NCBI GenBank assembly: GCA_018449715.1
Contig: JAAVVA010000001.1
Span: 1,922,001 to 1,986,000, forward strand
DNA length: 64,000 nt
Direction: 5' to 3'
DNA from: Acidobacteriaceae bacterium dw_441
Lineage (GTDB): Bacteria > Acidobacteriota > Terriglobia > Terriglobales > Acidobacteriaceae
Below are positions 50,606 to 59,798 of the stretch, piece by piece. The position numbers were made by a program, and so were the translations under genes. Position 1 is the stretch's first letter. Each line of letters opens with the position of its first letter. Below the pieces are notes generated by a model that did no database searches, was not told where the DNA came from, and was given only the letters and a program-made list of their open reading frames with translations.

Positions 50606-53032
50606 ATGCACAGGCTTTTCAGGGCAGCAGTAATCTTTGTCTACCTCATCGGCACCGTGGCATACGCGCAGACCTCTGCCCCAAAACCTCAGGAGCCGAC
50701 GCAAAGACAAAGCGCCTCCGAGAGCACCCCTCAGAAAAACGATACAGGGAAACAGCCCGGAACCTTCGTTCGCCTTCGCCTCTTCGACAACGTCCCGGCT
50801 GGGGCGTCGGCTCCTATGCAGGCGGAGGCATCAGGAGGCATCCAGACCGACCCGTCGCAGACGATCCTCTCCTCCGGACAGAGCCTGACCTACGGGCATA
50901 ACGTAACCACTCTCGTCCCGTCGCAGAACATCAAATCTCCCTACTACACCAACCAGACCCAGGGAAACCTGATCAATTACATGCAGGACACCCCTCCTAT
51001 CAACAAGGGGAGGGGCGCCTCGCACGCTACTTTCTATAACGTTCTGTTTACCGGCAAAGGCATCAACAACGGCAATGGACTGAATGGCAATGTCGGCTGG
51101 AGCGTGACCAAGGGCCAGCAGGTGGTCTTCAACGATTACACGTCGGGCATAGGGCAGGTTCTCAGCATTGCGTACAACCGTGGGAGCAAGGGCGATGGAG
51201 CGGCTCTTTATGCCTACTGCTTCTCGCAGGGAGGCGCGGTCGACCGTTCGGGCGAAGGAATGACGTGCGGACGCTTCAACGGCGGCATCCTGGCCGGAAA
51301 CACCTATGCGGGAACGGTCATGAGCACCACGACCGGCACCGGACTGACTCATCTCGCAACAACCGCCACCGCGGGTTTTCCGCTGGCGAACGGCCTTTTG
51401 ATCGACGAGACCAATGGCCCGGTCTGGACCGGCAACGCAATCGCGCAGGATAACAAGGAGATGACGATCACAACTGCGGGAGAGCTTACTCCCGCCACTG
51501 GAATCGGAGAAACCTCAGATGAGTGGACGCTTCCGGAGCCGAGCACGGAGGGGATCACGCACACGGCGAATGTCCACCTGACCTCAGGCCGCCTGACCTC
51601 GGGCATCGTCACTTTTGCCTGCAAAGGGTACCTCGACGTCTACCAGGCCGACGTGACAGCAGACGGAGGCAGCTACAAGGTTACGGCTCCCTTCCTGCAC
51701 GGGTATGAGAGCGGATGCGCCGTCTACCAGGGCGGACACTGGGGCGCGATGGACTTTATCGCCGACCGGCAGGCGACACACTACAAGACCTCCTACTTCG
51801 TCGTAGCCATCGGGAAACATACGCTCAAGTACAACTATTACGTTCTGGGCGGAAGGGGCGCCATTCAGCCCTGGAAGCACAGCTTCGGCGCCTCTGCGAT
51901 GGCGGGATCAATCACCAGAACCGCGAATGTCGCGAAGGCATGCGACCTGGGAGCCGCGACAGCTTACTTCTCCGGCCAATACGTCCGTGTTACTTCGCCG
52001 AAGGACACGACGCTCAACTATGAAGGCCCCGCCTCCAACCTGGACCCATCGAGCTGCTTTACCTATCCAAGCACAGGCCGCGATACGACAGCCAGCATCA
52101 CTGGAGCCACGGTGCAGGCTGGTGGCGACGTTGGAGGACAGAAAGGAACCGGGGCTATCGCTCTATGGAAGGTTGCCGAGGTCAAGAAGGTCGGAGCCGC
52201 CTCCTGGACCGACGAAAACGGCCGCCTTCAGCAAGGGATCGACGGATCGTTTGAGCTTGGGCCGAACGACATTGCCTTTCATGCCGGGGACAACGTCGCC
52301 ATTCTGCAGGATATGGCGGCAAAGAATGTAGCGTTATCCGGCATCATGGGCTTCGATACCATGCCAAACGCCTCAACCAACCAGACCATGCTCCTTCAGT
52401 TCGGAGGACAGGGAGTAACAGGGGCCTTTGAAGGCGCGAGGATCGCCAACGCGACTCCTTTTGCGAACTACAAGAACGGCGGAGGCAGCGGCCAGCTTGA
52501 GGCTCCTATTGGCTTGAGACTGGCGGGGCCCTATGGAGCGACGCTCCTGATGCAGGCTCCCATGCTCAATGGCACGGCAATCAACATTCTCGGCAACGAT
52601 CCCATGACCGCCGGGTACCCCAGCTCGTACAACGTGCTGAGCGCTCTTGGCTATCAGGAACGCAGGCTGTTGTGGTCCTACGATCCCAGGGAAGGCGTGA
52701 CGACGCTCATCAATCGCACGAGAGCCGGGAGCATCTCCCTCCAGATGACGAACGACAGTATCATCTCCACCAGTGGAGCAGGCGGCTTCAAGTTCAACGG
52801 CACCGGGCCGTTCAGGATTCAGGCCATGAGCGGCGCGGGACAAGGGTGCGCTTACTTCGACAGCACGGGAGCCCTGAAGAGCACGGGCGCTCCCTGCGGA
52901 GGAGGAAGACCTGCCGCCTCTCCTGCACCGGCGGAGAAGCAGGCGCCGGTCAGAGGCGTAACCGTCAGTGGAAGCAGCTGCACGATCACCGCAATCACCA
53001 ATGGCATCATTACCGCCGCAACGTGTAAGTAA
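50606..53032 (+). CDS. Large secreted protein of unknown function (808 residues)
   Basis: An 808-residue exported protein: signal peptide to about residue 22 (AYAQ), a Gln/Ser/Pro-rich lead (23-55), and then a long mainly beta protein rich in Gly, Ala, Thr, Ser and Asn. Sparse Cys residues occur singly and in pairs. The end (VRGVTVSGSSCTITAITNG then IITAATCK) resembles the closing motif of some secreted or tail-fibre-like proteins, which I recall only loosely. The middle has sugar-binding-like stretches (YDPREGVTTLINR; GFKFNGTGPFRI) but no identifiable catalytic motif. The ribosome site is AGAAGGA. It lies downstream of a tRNA-Gly and upstream of the HEAT-repeat gene. Confidence 0.7.
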   Translation: MHRLFRAAVIFVYLIGTVAYAQTSAPKPQEPTQRQSASESTPQKNDTGKQPGTFVRLRLFDNVPAGASAPMQAEASGGIQTDPSQTILSSGQSLTYGHNVTTLVPSQNIKSPYYTNQTQGNLINYMQDTPPINKGRGASHATFYNVLFTGKGINNGNGLNGNVGWSVTKGQQVVFNDYTSGIGQVLSIAYNRGSKGDGAALYAYCFSQGGAVDRSGEGMTCGRFNGGILAGNTYAGTVMSTTTGTGLTHLATTATAGFPLANGLLIDETNGPVWTGNAIAQDNKEMTITTAGELTPATGIGETSDEWTLPEPSTEGITHTANVHLTSGRLTSGIVTFACKGYLDVYQADVTADGGSYKVTAPFLHGYESGCAVYQGGHWGAMDFIADRQATHYKTSYFVVAIGKHTLKYNYYVLGGRGAIQPWKHSFGASAMAGSITRTANVAKACDLGAATAYFSGQYVRVTSPKDTTLNYEGPASNLDPSSCFTYPSTGRDTTASITGATVQAGGDVGGQKGTGAIALWKVAEVKKVGAASWTDENGRLQQGIDGSFELGPNDIAFHAGDNVAILQDMAAKNVALSGIMGFDTMPNASTNQTMLLQFGGQGVTGAFEGARIANATPFANYKNGGGSGQLEAPIGLRLAGPYGATLLMQAPMLNGTAINILGNDPMTAGYPSSYNVLSALGYQERRLLWSYDPREGVTTLINRTRAGSISLQMTNDSIISTSGAGGFKFNGTGPFRIQAMSGAGQGCAYFDSTGALKSTGAPCGGGRPAASPAPAEKQAPVRGVTVSGSSCTITAITNGIITAATCK

Positions 53033-53038
53033 TCGCAG

Positions 53039-53076
53039 CGCGTACAGAGGGGTCGGAGACGATCTCTCTGTGCGCG
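53039..53076 (+). terminator. Candidate hairpin after the 808-residue gene
   Basis: Eleven-base stem CGCGTACAGAG / CTCTGTGCGCG with one T-G pair and a 16-base loop, beginning 7 bases after the stop; followed by TTCTGCC, a weak T-tract. Confidence 0.5.
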
Positions 53077-53154
53077 TTCTGCCTGTCGTCCATCGCTGAA
53101 CAATGTCAGACCGTTCGCATCGTTGTACTCTGTACGGACACGCAGGTTCTTCTT

Positions 53155-54027
53155 ATGACAAACGCCTTCCTCCGCAGCATTGCCCTCTTCTCCTTGTCGC
53201 TTACGCTCACCTCCACGCTCGCAGCGCAGGCTCCTGCAGAGAAAGCCTGGACCGTTCTGAATGAAGGCCTGTCGAATAAAGACATGGATGATCGCGAGGT
53301 TGCTGTGCGCCTGCTGGGAACGCTTCAGGGCGATCCCAAGGCGACCGATCTTGCCCTGAAGGCCTTCGACGATGAGAAGTCCGACATCCGCGCCGCGGCA
53401 GCCGATGCGCTGACAGGCCTGAAGGTTCCATCGACCATCCCAAAGCTGACCGAGGTAGCAGACAAGGATGACGACCCGGCGGTCGTGATCGCAGCCGCGC
53501 GGGCTCTCGTCGCCATGAATGATCCGACTGGCTACGATATTTTTTTCGCCATCCTGACAGGCCAGAGGAAGAGCAACGAAGGCATGGTGGAGAGCCAGAA
53601 GAAGATGTTTCAGGACCCCAAGAAGCTGGCGAAGTTCAGCTTCGAACAAGGGATCAACTTCGTTCCCTTCGGAGGGCTTGGCCTGAACATCGTGAGAACG
53701 CTGACCAAGGACAGCGTCTCACCCGTGCGTGCCGGAGCCGCAAGGGTGCTGTCGAACGATCCCGACACGAAGACGCTGGCCGCTCTTGAGAATGCAACGC
53801 ACGATGACAGCTGGCTGGTCCGTGCCGCCGCCATCGATGCGATCCGATTGAACCACGACGAGAGCGTGCTGCCGATTCTTCAACTGCGGCTCGACGATGA
53901 GAAGCCCGAGGTGCGGTACGCCGCAGCGGCAGCCATCATTCACATGCACGACGAAGCCAGCGCGAAGCCGCAGCCCGCGAAGACAACAACCAGTCCTAAA
54001 GCGAAGGCAAAGAAGACGACGAAGTAA
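53155..54027 (+). CDS. Secreted HEAT-repeat protein
   Basis: A 290-residue exported protein: signal peptide to about residue 24 (STLAAQ), then tandem helical repeats of HEAT type, for example DDREVAVRLLGTLQGDPKATDLAL, EKSDIRAAAADALTGLKVP, DDPAVVIAAARALVAMNDP, DSVSPVRAGAARVLSNDPDT and DSWLVRAAAIDAIRLNHDES. About six repeats, broken by a 50-residue insert (TGQRKSNEGMVESQKK) in the middle. The tail is Lys/Thr/Pro-rich. HEAT arrays are protein-binding scaffolds; the partner is unknown. It follows the 808-residue gene and converges on cutC, with a 32-base overlap of the coding ends. Confidence 0.8.
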   Translation: MTNAFLRSIALFSLSLTLTSTLAAQAPAEKAWTVLNEGLSNKDMDDREVAVRLLGTLQGDPKATDLALKAFDDEKSDIRAAAADALTGLKVPSTIPKLTEVADKDDDPAVVIAAARALVAMNDPTGYDIFFAILTGQRKSNEGMVESQKKMFQDPKKLAKFSFEQGINFVPFGGLGLNIVRTLTKDSVSPVRAGAARVLSNDPDTKTLAALENATHDDSWLVRAAAIDAIRLNHDESVLPILQLRLDDEKPEVRYAAAAAIIHMHDEASAKPQPAKTTTSPKAKAKKTTK

Positions 54028-54769
54028 TCTCCGGCTGGGCTTCGGAGAGCACATGGATGATGGCCCGGACCTCCGCGGGATCGACGACGGAGACCTGGTT
54101 CGCAAAGGATGAGAGCGCCCTTCTTCCCGAAGACGTAAGAGAGACATTCCTGCCGCGCACGCTTCCGTGAAAGTGCAGTGCGCGTGTAACCTTCGCGACC
54201 TGAGCGGCGTTGTCGAGCCTCAAGCCTCCACCTGCCGCGATCTCGATACGACTAGCGGCCAGCTCGACCAGCCGGGCAAGGTTCGCCGATCCAATCACTA
54301 CGTCGCGCTCTCCTCCAGCGGTCAGAACGCGGCGGCACCCGGCGGCGATGACATCCTCAAGAGCCTCGTCGAGCGAGCGTGTGAGATCGAAGGCGCGATG
54401 GAAGGTCACCTCCAGCGGCGCAGCCATCTCCACCAGCTCGCGCGTGCGCTCGACATCGACCGTTGCATCGGGTCGAAGTATTCCCAGCGCAAATCCTCTC
54501 GCGCCCAGCGAACAGGCGTGCATCAGGTCGTCCTTGAGCAGAGCGAACTCCGCGTCGCTATAGACGAAGTCTCCTGCGCGGGGACGCAGCAGAACATAAA
54601 CGGGCAGCCCGCTGTGCGCGACGGCTGCCCGTATCATTGCGTGGCTCGGCGTCAGCCCTTCTTCGCTGAGCGCCGAGCACAGTTCGATGCGGTCCGCTCC
54701 TCCCTCACGCGCCGCGAGACAGGCCTGCATCGTCTCGGCGCATAGCTCGAAGGTGACCGCGTGTTTCAT
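53996..54769 (-). CDS. cutC: CutC family copper homeostasis protein
   Basis: A 257-residue TIM-barrel protein. CutC landmarks are FELCAETMQACLAAREGGADRIELC, GLTPSHAMIRAAV, VLLRPRAGDFVYSDAE, and VTFHRAFDL with RVLTAGGERD. CutC was first linked to copper tolerance; the role is not firmly proven, and some members may be sugar-related enzymes. The ATG at 54769 overlaps the stop of the GH92 gene (ATGA), so CutC is translated with a mannosidase, which suggests a carbohydrate-related role. The 3' end overlaps that of the HEAT-repeat gene on the other strand by 32 bases. Confidence 0.88.
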   Translation of the reverse strand: MKHAVTFELCAETMQACLAAREGGADRIELCSALSEEGLTPSHAMIRAAVAHSGLPVYVLLRPRAGDFVYSDAEFALLKDDLMHACSLGARGFALGILRPDATVDVERTRELVEMAAPLEVTFHRAFDLTRSLDEALEDVIAAGCRRVLTAGGERDVVIGSANLARLVELAASRIEIAAGGGLRLDNAAQVAKVTRALHFHGSVRGRNVSLTSSGRRALSSFANQVSVVDPAEVRAIIHVLSEAQPEITSSSSLPSL

Positions 54770-57081
54770 GCCAGCTTCAACGACGGCGGAATCGCCGCCA
54801 CGTCTGCGCCGAGCGTCGTGTTCGGCTCCGGTCCCATCGTGATGACGAGCTTGCCGCCCTCCACGATGTCCGAGTGATGGAACCACACCTTCTGCTGCGG
54901 CTTTCCGTTCAGCGAGAAGGCCTGCACGTACTGGTGTGCGGGGTCCTTGCGCTCGACCACGATCTCGAGCTTCTTGCCGCCGCCAAGTTCAACCACAGCA
55001 TTCTCGAACAGACCCGAGCCGAGCACGTAGTTTCCGCTCACCGGATCGACCGGGTAGAAGCCGAGCGCGCTGAGGATGTACCAGGCCGACATCTGGCCCA
55101 CGTCCTCGTTGCCCTGCATTCCATTCGGCTGATCGGCGTACATCGTTTCGAGCAGGCTACGAACCCGCGCCTGCGTCTTGTACGGTGCGCCCGCATACAC
55201 GTACAGGTACGAGATGTGGTGCGAAGGCTCGTTGCCGTGCGCGTACTGTCCGACCATTCCGGCGATGTCCGGCGGAGCATCCTCGGGCAGATCGCTGGGC
55301 GCGGTAAACAGGCCGTCGAGACGCTTCACGAAGCTCTCACGACCACCCAGTATTTCGATCAGACCGGCAGGATCATGCTGAATCCCGAAGGTCGCCTGCC
55401 ATGCGTTGGACTCGGTGTAGTCGCGCCACTTCTTGGTATGCCCCATGTCGATCGGGCGGAAGGGGGTAGTCCAGCTTCCGTCCTCGAGCTTCGGACGCAT
55501 GAAGCCGGTCGAAGCGTCATAGTAGTTGCGATAGTTGCCCGAGCGCTTGACCAGCATCGCGGCATCGTCGCTCTTGCCCAGCTTGTGCGCGACGTGCGCG
55601 ATCGACCAGTCGTCGTAGCAGTACTCGAAGGTCTTCGAGACCGACTCCTCTTCCTTGTCCGCCGGAATATAGTTCAGCGTGCGATAGTAGCCGAGGCCGC
55701 GATAGTCCTCGTGCATGGCGCGCTTCATCATCAGGCCGTAGGCCTTCTCATAGTCGATGCCGGTAAAGCCCTTGCTGCACGCCTCGGAGATCACCGCCGC
55801 CGAGTGGTAGCCCGTCATCGTCCCCGTCTCGGTGGACATCAGCGGCCACACCGGCATTCCCTTGGGGCTCTGCTCCGACATGCGGATCAGCGTGTTCATG
55901 AAGAGAGGAACGCGCTGCTTTTCGATCAGCGTGAAGGTCGGGTGCGCGGCGCGGAAGGTATCCCACAGCGAGAAGGTGGAGAAGTGATGCTCGCCCGTCG
56001 CCAGCGAATGAATCTCGTTGTCCATGCCGCGATAGCGCCCGTCGACATCGTCGAAGAGCGTCGGCCCAAGAGAGAGATGATACAGCGCGGTGTAGAAGAT
56101 GCGCTTGTGCGTCTCGTTCGCGCTCGTCGCCTTGATCTTCGAGATCTGCTTGCGCCACGTCTCACGAGCGTCCTTGCGAACCTTGTCGAACTCCCAGCTC
56201 GTCGTCTCGGCGGCAAGGTTCTTCCCTGCTCCCTCGGCATCGACGCCCGAGATTCCCGTCTTCACCAGGATGCGCTCGTTCGCCTTCGTCTTGAAGTAGA
56301 GAACGCACTTTACGTTCTTGCCCTTCAGCTCCTCCGTTCCCGTCGGAGCAGCGACTTCCTTGTCATCAATGAAGTAGACGATGCGCTCAGGCCGCTTCGA
56401 AACCTTCAGAGTGAAATAAGCGTGGCGGTTCTTGCCCCACGCCGAGGTGCGGCGTCCGCCCGCGAGCGTGTCCGGCGCAAGCTGGCGAAGCTCTGCGGAG
56501 TCGCAGAGGCCAGCGCCCGGACCGTAGCCATGCTGCAGGTCGAGGATGAGATACGCCTTGTCGCTTGCCGGGAAGGTGTAACGATGGAAGCCTGTGCGCT
56601 CGGTCGCGGTCAGCTCGGCACGCACCTTGTAGTCCTTCAGTAACACGGAGTAGTAGCCCGGCTCCATCACTTCGTCCGCATGGTCGAAGCGCGAGCGGTA
56701 GCCCGCATCGGGATTGCTGCGGTCGCCGGGAACGATGTGCGCGTCGCCGGTTCCAGCCATGACCAGGAAGTCGAGCAGGTCGCCGCATCCGGTTCCGCTA
56801 AGGTGCGTGTGGCTGAAGCCCATGATCGAGCTGTCGGAGACGTGATAGCCCGAGCACCAGTCCCACTCGTTGTTGAAGGTATCGGGGCTCAGCTGCACCA
56901 TGCCGAACGGCAGCGCCGCGCCGGGAAAGCAGTGGCCGTGGCCGCCGGTGCCGATGCGCGGATCGACCCAGCGCAGCGGGTCTTCTTCGGTGCCCTTGGC
57001 AAAGGCAAAGGTGTCCAGGGGAAGCGCGCTCGCAGCGCACACAGCAGCGCTCCGCTCAAGAAATTTTCTACGGCTGATCAT
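54766..57081 (-). CDS. GH92 family alpha-1,2-mannosidase with Tat signal
   Basis: A 771-residue glycoside hydrolase. The N-terminus MISRRKFLERSAAVCAASAL is a twin-arginine signal. GH92 motifs are GTGGHGHCFPGAALPFGMVQ, EWDWCSGYH, GMPVWPLMSTETGTMTGYH, GNEPSHHISYLYVYAG (acid/base Glu) and MQGNEDVGQMSAWYILSALG (nucleophile-activating Asp). GH92 enzymes are calcium-dependent exo-alpha-mannosidases that remove alpha-1,2-linked mannose from N-glycans and fungal mannans. The ATG at 57081 has CCGGAG; 36 extra upstream residues in frame are unlikely. It is divergent from a GH125 gene and overlaps cutC. Confidence 0.93.
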   Translation of the reverse strand: MISRRKFLERSAAVCAASALPLDTFAFAKGTEEDPLRWVDPRIGTGGHGHCFPGAALPFGMVQLSPDTFNNEWDWCSGYHVSDSSIMGFSHTHLSGTGCGDLLDFLVMAGTGDAHIVPGDRSNPDAGYRSRFDHADEVMEPGYYSVLLKDYKVRAELTATERTGFHRYTFPASDKAYLILDLQHGYGPGAGLCDSAELRQLAPDTLAGGRRTSAWGKNRHAYFTLKVSKRPERIVYFIDDKEVAAPTGTEELKGKNVKCVLYFKTKANERILVKTGISGVDAEGAGKNLAAETTSWEFDKVRKDARETWRKQISKIKATSANETHKRIFYTALYHLSLGPTLFDDVDGRYRGMDNEIHSLATGEHHFSTFSLWDTFRAAHPTFTLIEKQRVPLFMNTLIRMSEQSPKGMPVWPLMSTETGTMTGYHSAAVISEACSKGFTGIDYEKAYGLMMKRAMHEDYRGLGYYRTLNYIPADKEEESVSKTFEYCYDDWSIAHVAHKLGKSDDAAMLVKRSGNYRNYYDASTGFMRPKLEDGSWTTPFRPIDMGHTKKWRDYTESNAWQATFGIQHDPAGLIEILGGRESFVKRLDGLFTAPSDLPEDAPPDIAGMVGQYAHGNEPSHHISYLYVYAGAPYKTQARVRSLLETMYADQPNGMQGNEDVGQMSAWYILSALGFYPVDPVSGNYVLGSGLFENAVVELGGGKKLEIVVERKDPAHQYVQAFSLNGKPQQKVWFHHSDIVEGGKLVITMGPEPNTTLGADVAAIPPSLKLA

Positions 57082-57216
57082 GCATACTCCGGGTTGTGCA
57101 GAGGTTCGACAAAAGAGGTCACGGCGCGCGCACTCGTCCGCAAACGCGCTCAATGCTCCATTCTTACGTAAGTGATGAGGCAGGGGCAACTATGACAAAA
57201 TGACACCAGCCTACCG

Positions 57217-58686
57217 ATGAACAGCCTGACGACCACTCCCAGCCGACGCGCCTTCCTCCGCACCGCCGCAGCAGCCACCCTTCTTCCCGTGCTTGCCTCC
57301 GAAACCGAGGCACAATCCGGCGTCGAGGTCGTACCAGTCAAAGCTCCCTGGAACATGGCTGAGGGCCGTCCGAAGCCCGCGGAGCGCAGGTTCCGCAGCG
57401 AAGCGGTCGAGACCTTCCTCAAGGAGCGCGGCTCCCGCATCGCCGATCCCGCCCTCGCCGCGCTGTTCGCTAACTGCTACCCCAACACCCTCGACACCAC
57501 GGTCGAGCCCGGCACCTTCGAGGGCAAGCCCGACACCGCCGTCCTCACCGGAGACATCGCCGCCATGTGGCTGCGCGACTCCTCGGCGCAGGTGTGGCCC
57601 TACCTTCCGCTGGCGAAGAGCGACCGCCCCCTGCGCGACCTGCTCGAAGGCGTCATCCGAAGGCAGGCCCGCTGCATCCTCATCGACCCCTACGCCAACG
57701 CCTTCATGGCCGACCTCAACGCCAAGCCCCTGCCGTGGAGCCTGAAGGATAAGACCGAGCTTCGCCAGGGCGTCGGCGAGCGCAAGTGGGAGGTCGACTC
57801 CCTCTGCTACCCCATCCGCCTCTCGCACGGCTACTGGAAGCAGACCGGCGACACCGGCCCCTTCGATCAGCGCTGGCGCGAGGCCATGCGGGCCATCGTC
57901 GCGACCTTCCGCGTACAGCAGCGCAAGAACGGCAACGGCCCCTACAGCTTCCTGCGCGATTCCACCTACTCGACCGAGACCCTTCCCGCCGCCGGTGTCG
58001 GCAACCCGGTGAAGCCTGTCGGCCTGATCGCCTCGGGCTTCCGCCCCTCGGACGACGCCTGCATCTTCCCCTTCCTCGTGCCGTCGAACCTCTTCGCCGT
58101 CACCGCCCTGCGGCAGCTTGCGGAGATGGCCCACGCCATCCTCCACGACGACGTACTGGCCAACGACGCGACCTCACTCGCTGACGAGGTCGAGAAAGCC
58201 CTGCACCAGTACGCCATCGCGAATACCTCCGAGGGAACCATCTGGGCCTACGAGGTCGACGGCTTCGGCAGCCAGCTCCTGATGGACGATGCGAACGTCC
58301 CCAGCCTGCTCGGGCTTCCCTATCTCGGCAGTTCGACCGACACCGCGCTCTACGCCCGCACCCGCGCCTTCTGCTGGAGCGAGCGCAACCCGTGGTTCTT
58401 CCGGGGCACAGCAGGCGAAGGCATCGGAGGACCGCACATCGGCCACGACATGATCTGGCCGATGTCGCAGATTATCTACGCCCTCACCAGCACGCGCGAC
58501 GAGGAGATTCGCCGCTCGATCACGATGTTGAAGGGAGCGGCCACAGGCTTCGGCTTCATGCACGAGAGCTACTTCAAGGACGACCCGCACAAGTTCACCC
58601 GCGCATGGTTCGCCTGGGCCAACACGCTCTTCGGCGAGCTGCTGGGAACGGTTGCGGGAACGCGCCCCCAGCTTTTGCAGCCGTAG
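57217..58686 (+). CDS. GH125 family exo-alpha-1,6-mannosidase with Tat signal
   Basis: A 489-residue glycoside hydrolase. The lead MNSLTTTPSRRAFLRTAAAA is a twin-arginine signal. GH125 marks are VLTGDIAAMWLRDSSAQVWPY, CYPIRLSHGYWKQTG, SGFRPSDDACIFPFLVP, GTIWAYEVDGFGSQLLMDDAN and the C-terminal AGEGIGGPHIGHDMIWPMSQ. The enzyme is metal-independent and cuts non-reducing alpha-1,6-mannose. It shares a 135-base intergenic region with GH92 and ends before a sugar-kinase gene on the opposite strand. Together GH92 and GH125 could strip high-mannose glycans. Confidence 0.93.
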   Translation: MNSLTTTPSRRAFLRTAAAATLLPVLASETEAQSGVEVVPVKAPWNMAEGRPKPAERRFRSEAVETFLKERGSRIADPALAALFANCYPNTLDTTVEPGTFEGKPDTAVLTGDIAAMWLRDSSAQVWPYLPLAKSDRPLRDLLEGVIRRQARCILIDPYANAFMADLNAKPLPWSLKDKTELRQGVGERKWEVDSLCYPIRLSHGYWKQTGDTGPFDQRWREAMRAIVATFRVQQRKNGNGPYSFLRDSTYSTETLPAAGVGNPVKPVGLIASGFRPSDDACIFPFLVPSNLFAVTALRQLAEMAHAILHDDVLANDATSLADEVEKALHQYAIANTSEGTIWAYEVDGFGSQLLMDDANVPSLLGLPYLGSSTDTALYARTRAFCWSERNPWFFRGTAGEGIGGPHIGHDMIWPMSQIIYALTSTRDEEIRRSITMLKGAATGFGFMHESYFKDDPHKFTRAWFAWANTLFGELLGTVAGTRPQLLQP

Positions 58687-58719
58687 CTGTATCAGGCCGT
58701 ATCCACATAGAACGTCGAA

Positions 58720-58744
58720 GGGGCAAGGCTAAATGCCCTGCCCC
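58720..58744. terminator. Candidate hairpin between GH125 and sugar-kinase genes
   Basis: Stem GGGGCAAGGC / GCCCTGCCCC with one mismatch and a 5-base loop TAAAT, placed between converging genes. No T-tract, so weak evidence for a terminator. Confidence 0.4.
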
Positions 58745-58769
58745 CTCAGAACAACATCATCCGAACATC

Positions 58770-59681
58770 CTATCCGTGCCGCGCACGCCACAGCGCGCCC
58801 TGCAGAGGATCGACCATCCCCGGAACAACCTTCAGCGAAGGTAACTCACGGCGCAACGCCGCGACGATCCCCTCGCGCACCATCGGTACGTGTTCCAGAA
58901 TGCTCCCAGTAAATGCAAGATCAGGCAGCCAGTCCTGTCGCCCATCCATCTTCCGCAGCCGGTCGATCACAATGCGTGCCAGGTGCGCCAACTCCTCCGC
59001 CTCGCGGTGAAGCACATGCTGCGCCACGGCATCGCCCGCCTCCGCGCACGCAACCACCACAGGAGAGAGTTTCGTCAGATCCGGCGAGGGATTCTGGTTC
59101 GCATACCCCACCAGTTCATCGAAGTTCGAAAGATTCCACACCTTCAGGATTGCAGGCAGCAACGTGCTTTCTTTCCCCTCGTCCATCGCGAGCGTGGCAT
59201 CGCGCAACGCCTGCTGGCCGATGCGAGCGCCCGAGCCCTGATCGGAGAGAGCCGGTCCCCAGCCGCCTGCAGTCGTCAGTTCGCCCTTCGCGGTGCGCCC
59301 TGCAACATTCGATCCCGTCCCCGCCATCACCAGCACGCCGGGACCACCGAAGAAGGCGCCGTCGAGCGCAATCTCGACATCGCCCACGAGAATCAGCGAG
59401 CCGCCAATCTTTTCCGCAAAGGTCTTGCGAACCCAGTCGCTGACCAGGGCCACGGTAAATCCCGCGGCTCCCACGCAGCTTCGCGTGATGTCGCGAACCG
59501 AGACACCGGACTTCGCCTCCAGCTCTGCGATGGCGGCAGCGAAGTTTTCGTCCGCAGTGGTTGCGTCGGTGCGCATCCGCTTGATCGTGCCGCCGCGAAC
59601 GCGGGCCAGCTCCCGCGTCTCATCGGCTAATACATACTCTGTCTTGGTTCCGCCAAGGTCCACTGCAAGATAAAGCGCCAA
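58770..59681 (-). CDS. BadF/BadG-family sugar kinase (N-acetylglucosamine kinase-like)
   Basis: A 303-residue ASKHA-fold kinase: phosphate-1 loop VDLGGTKTEYVL, phosphate-2 and adenosine motifs (MAGTGSNVAGRT; GWGPALSDQGSGARIG; LAFTGSILEHVP). This set matches the BcrAD_BadFAG/NAGK group, which phosphorylates N-acetylglucosamine, glucosamine and similar sugars; activators of benzoyl-CoA reductase are relatives but have cysteine clusters missing here. The start is a TTG at 59681 with GAGGAC upstream. It converges with the GH125 gene, so it could phosphorylate sugars released by the mannosidases or chitobiose cores; this is inferred. Confidence 0.85.
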   Translation of the reverse strand: MALYLAVDLGGTKTEYVLADETRELARVRGGTIKRMRTDATTADENFAAAIAELEAKSGVSVRDITRSCVGAAGFTVALVSDWVRKTFAEKIGGSLILVGDVEIALDGAFFGGPGVLVMAGTGSNVAGRTAKGELTTAGGWGPALSDQGSGARIGQQALRDATLAMDEGKESTLLPAILKVWNLSNFDELVGYANQNPSPDLTKLSPVVVACAEAGDAVAQHVLHREAEELAHLARIVIDRLRKMDGRQDWLPDLAFTGSILEHVPMVREGIVAALRRELPSLKVVPGMVDPLQGALWRARHG

Positions 59682-59798
59682 CGATCCGTCCTCGTGCTTC
59701 CGATCTATGCCCCACTCTCCATGAGAGCGGGACGCTTTATCTTAAACGACAAGTATGAAAAACCAGAACGCTCACTCCATTATCAATGGACAGGCAGC

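Noticed and set aside
54874..56643. A 589-codon plus-strand frame opposite the GH92 gene
   Set aside because: Opposite the GH92 mannosidase with intact motifs; Arg/Leu/Val-rich composition, no family features.
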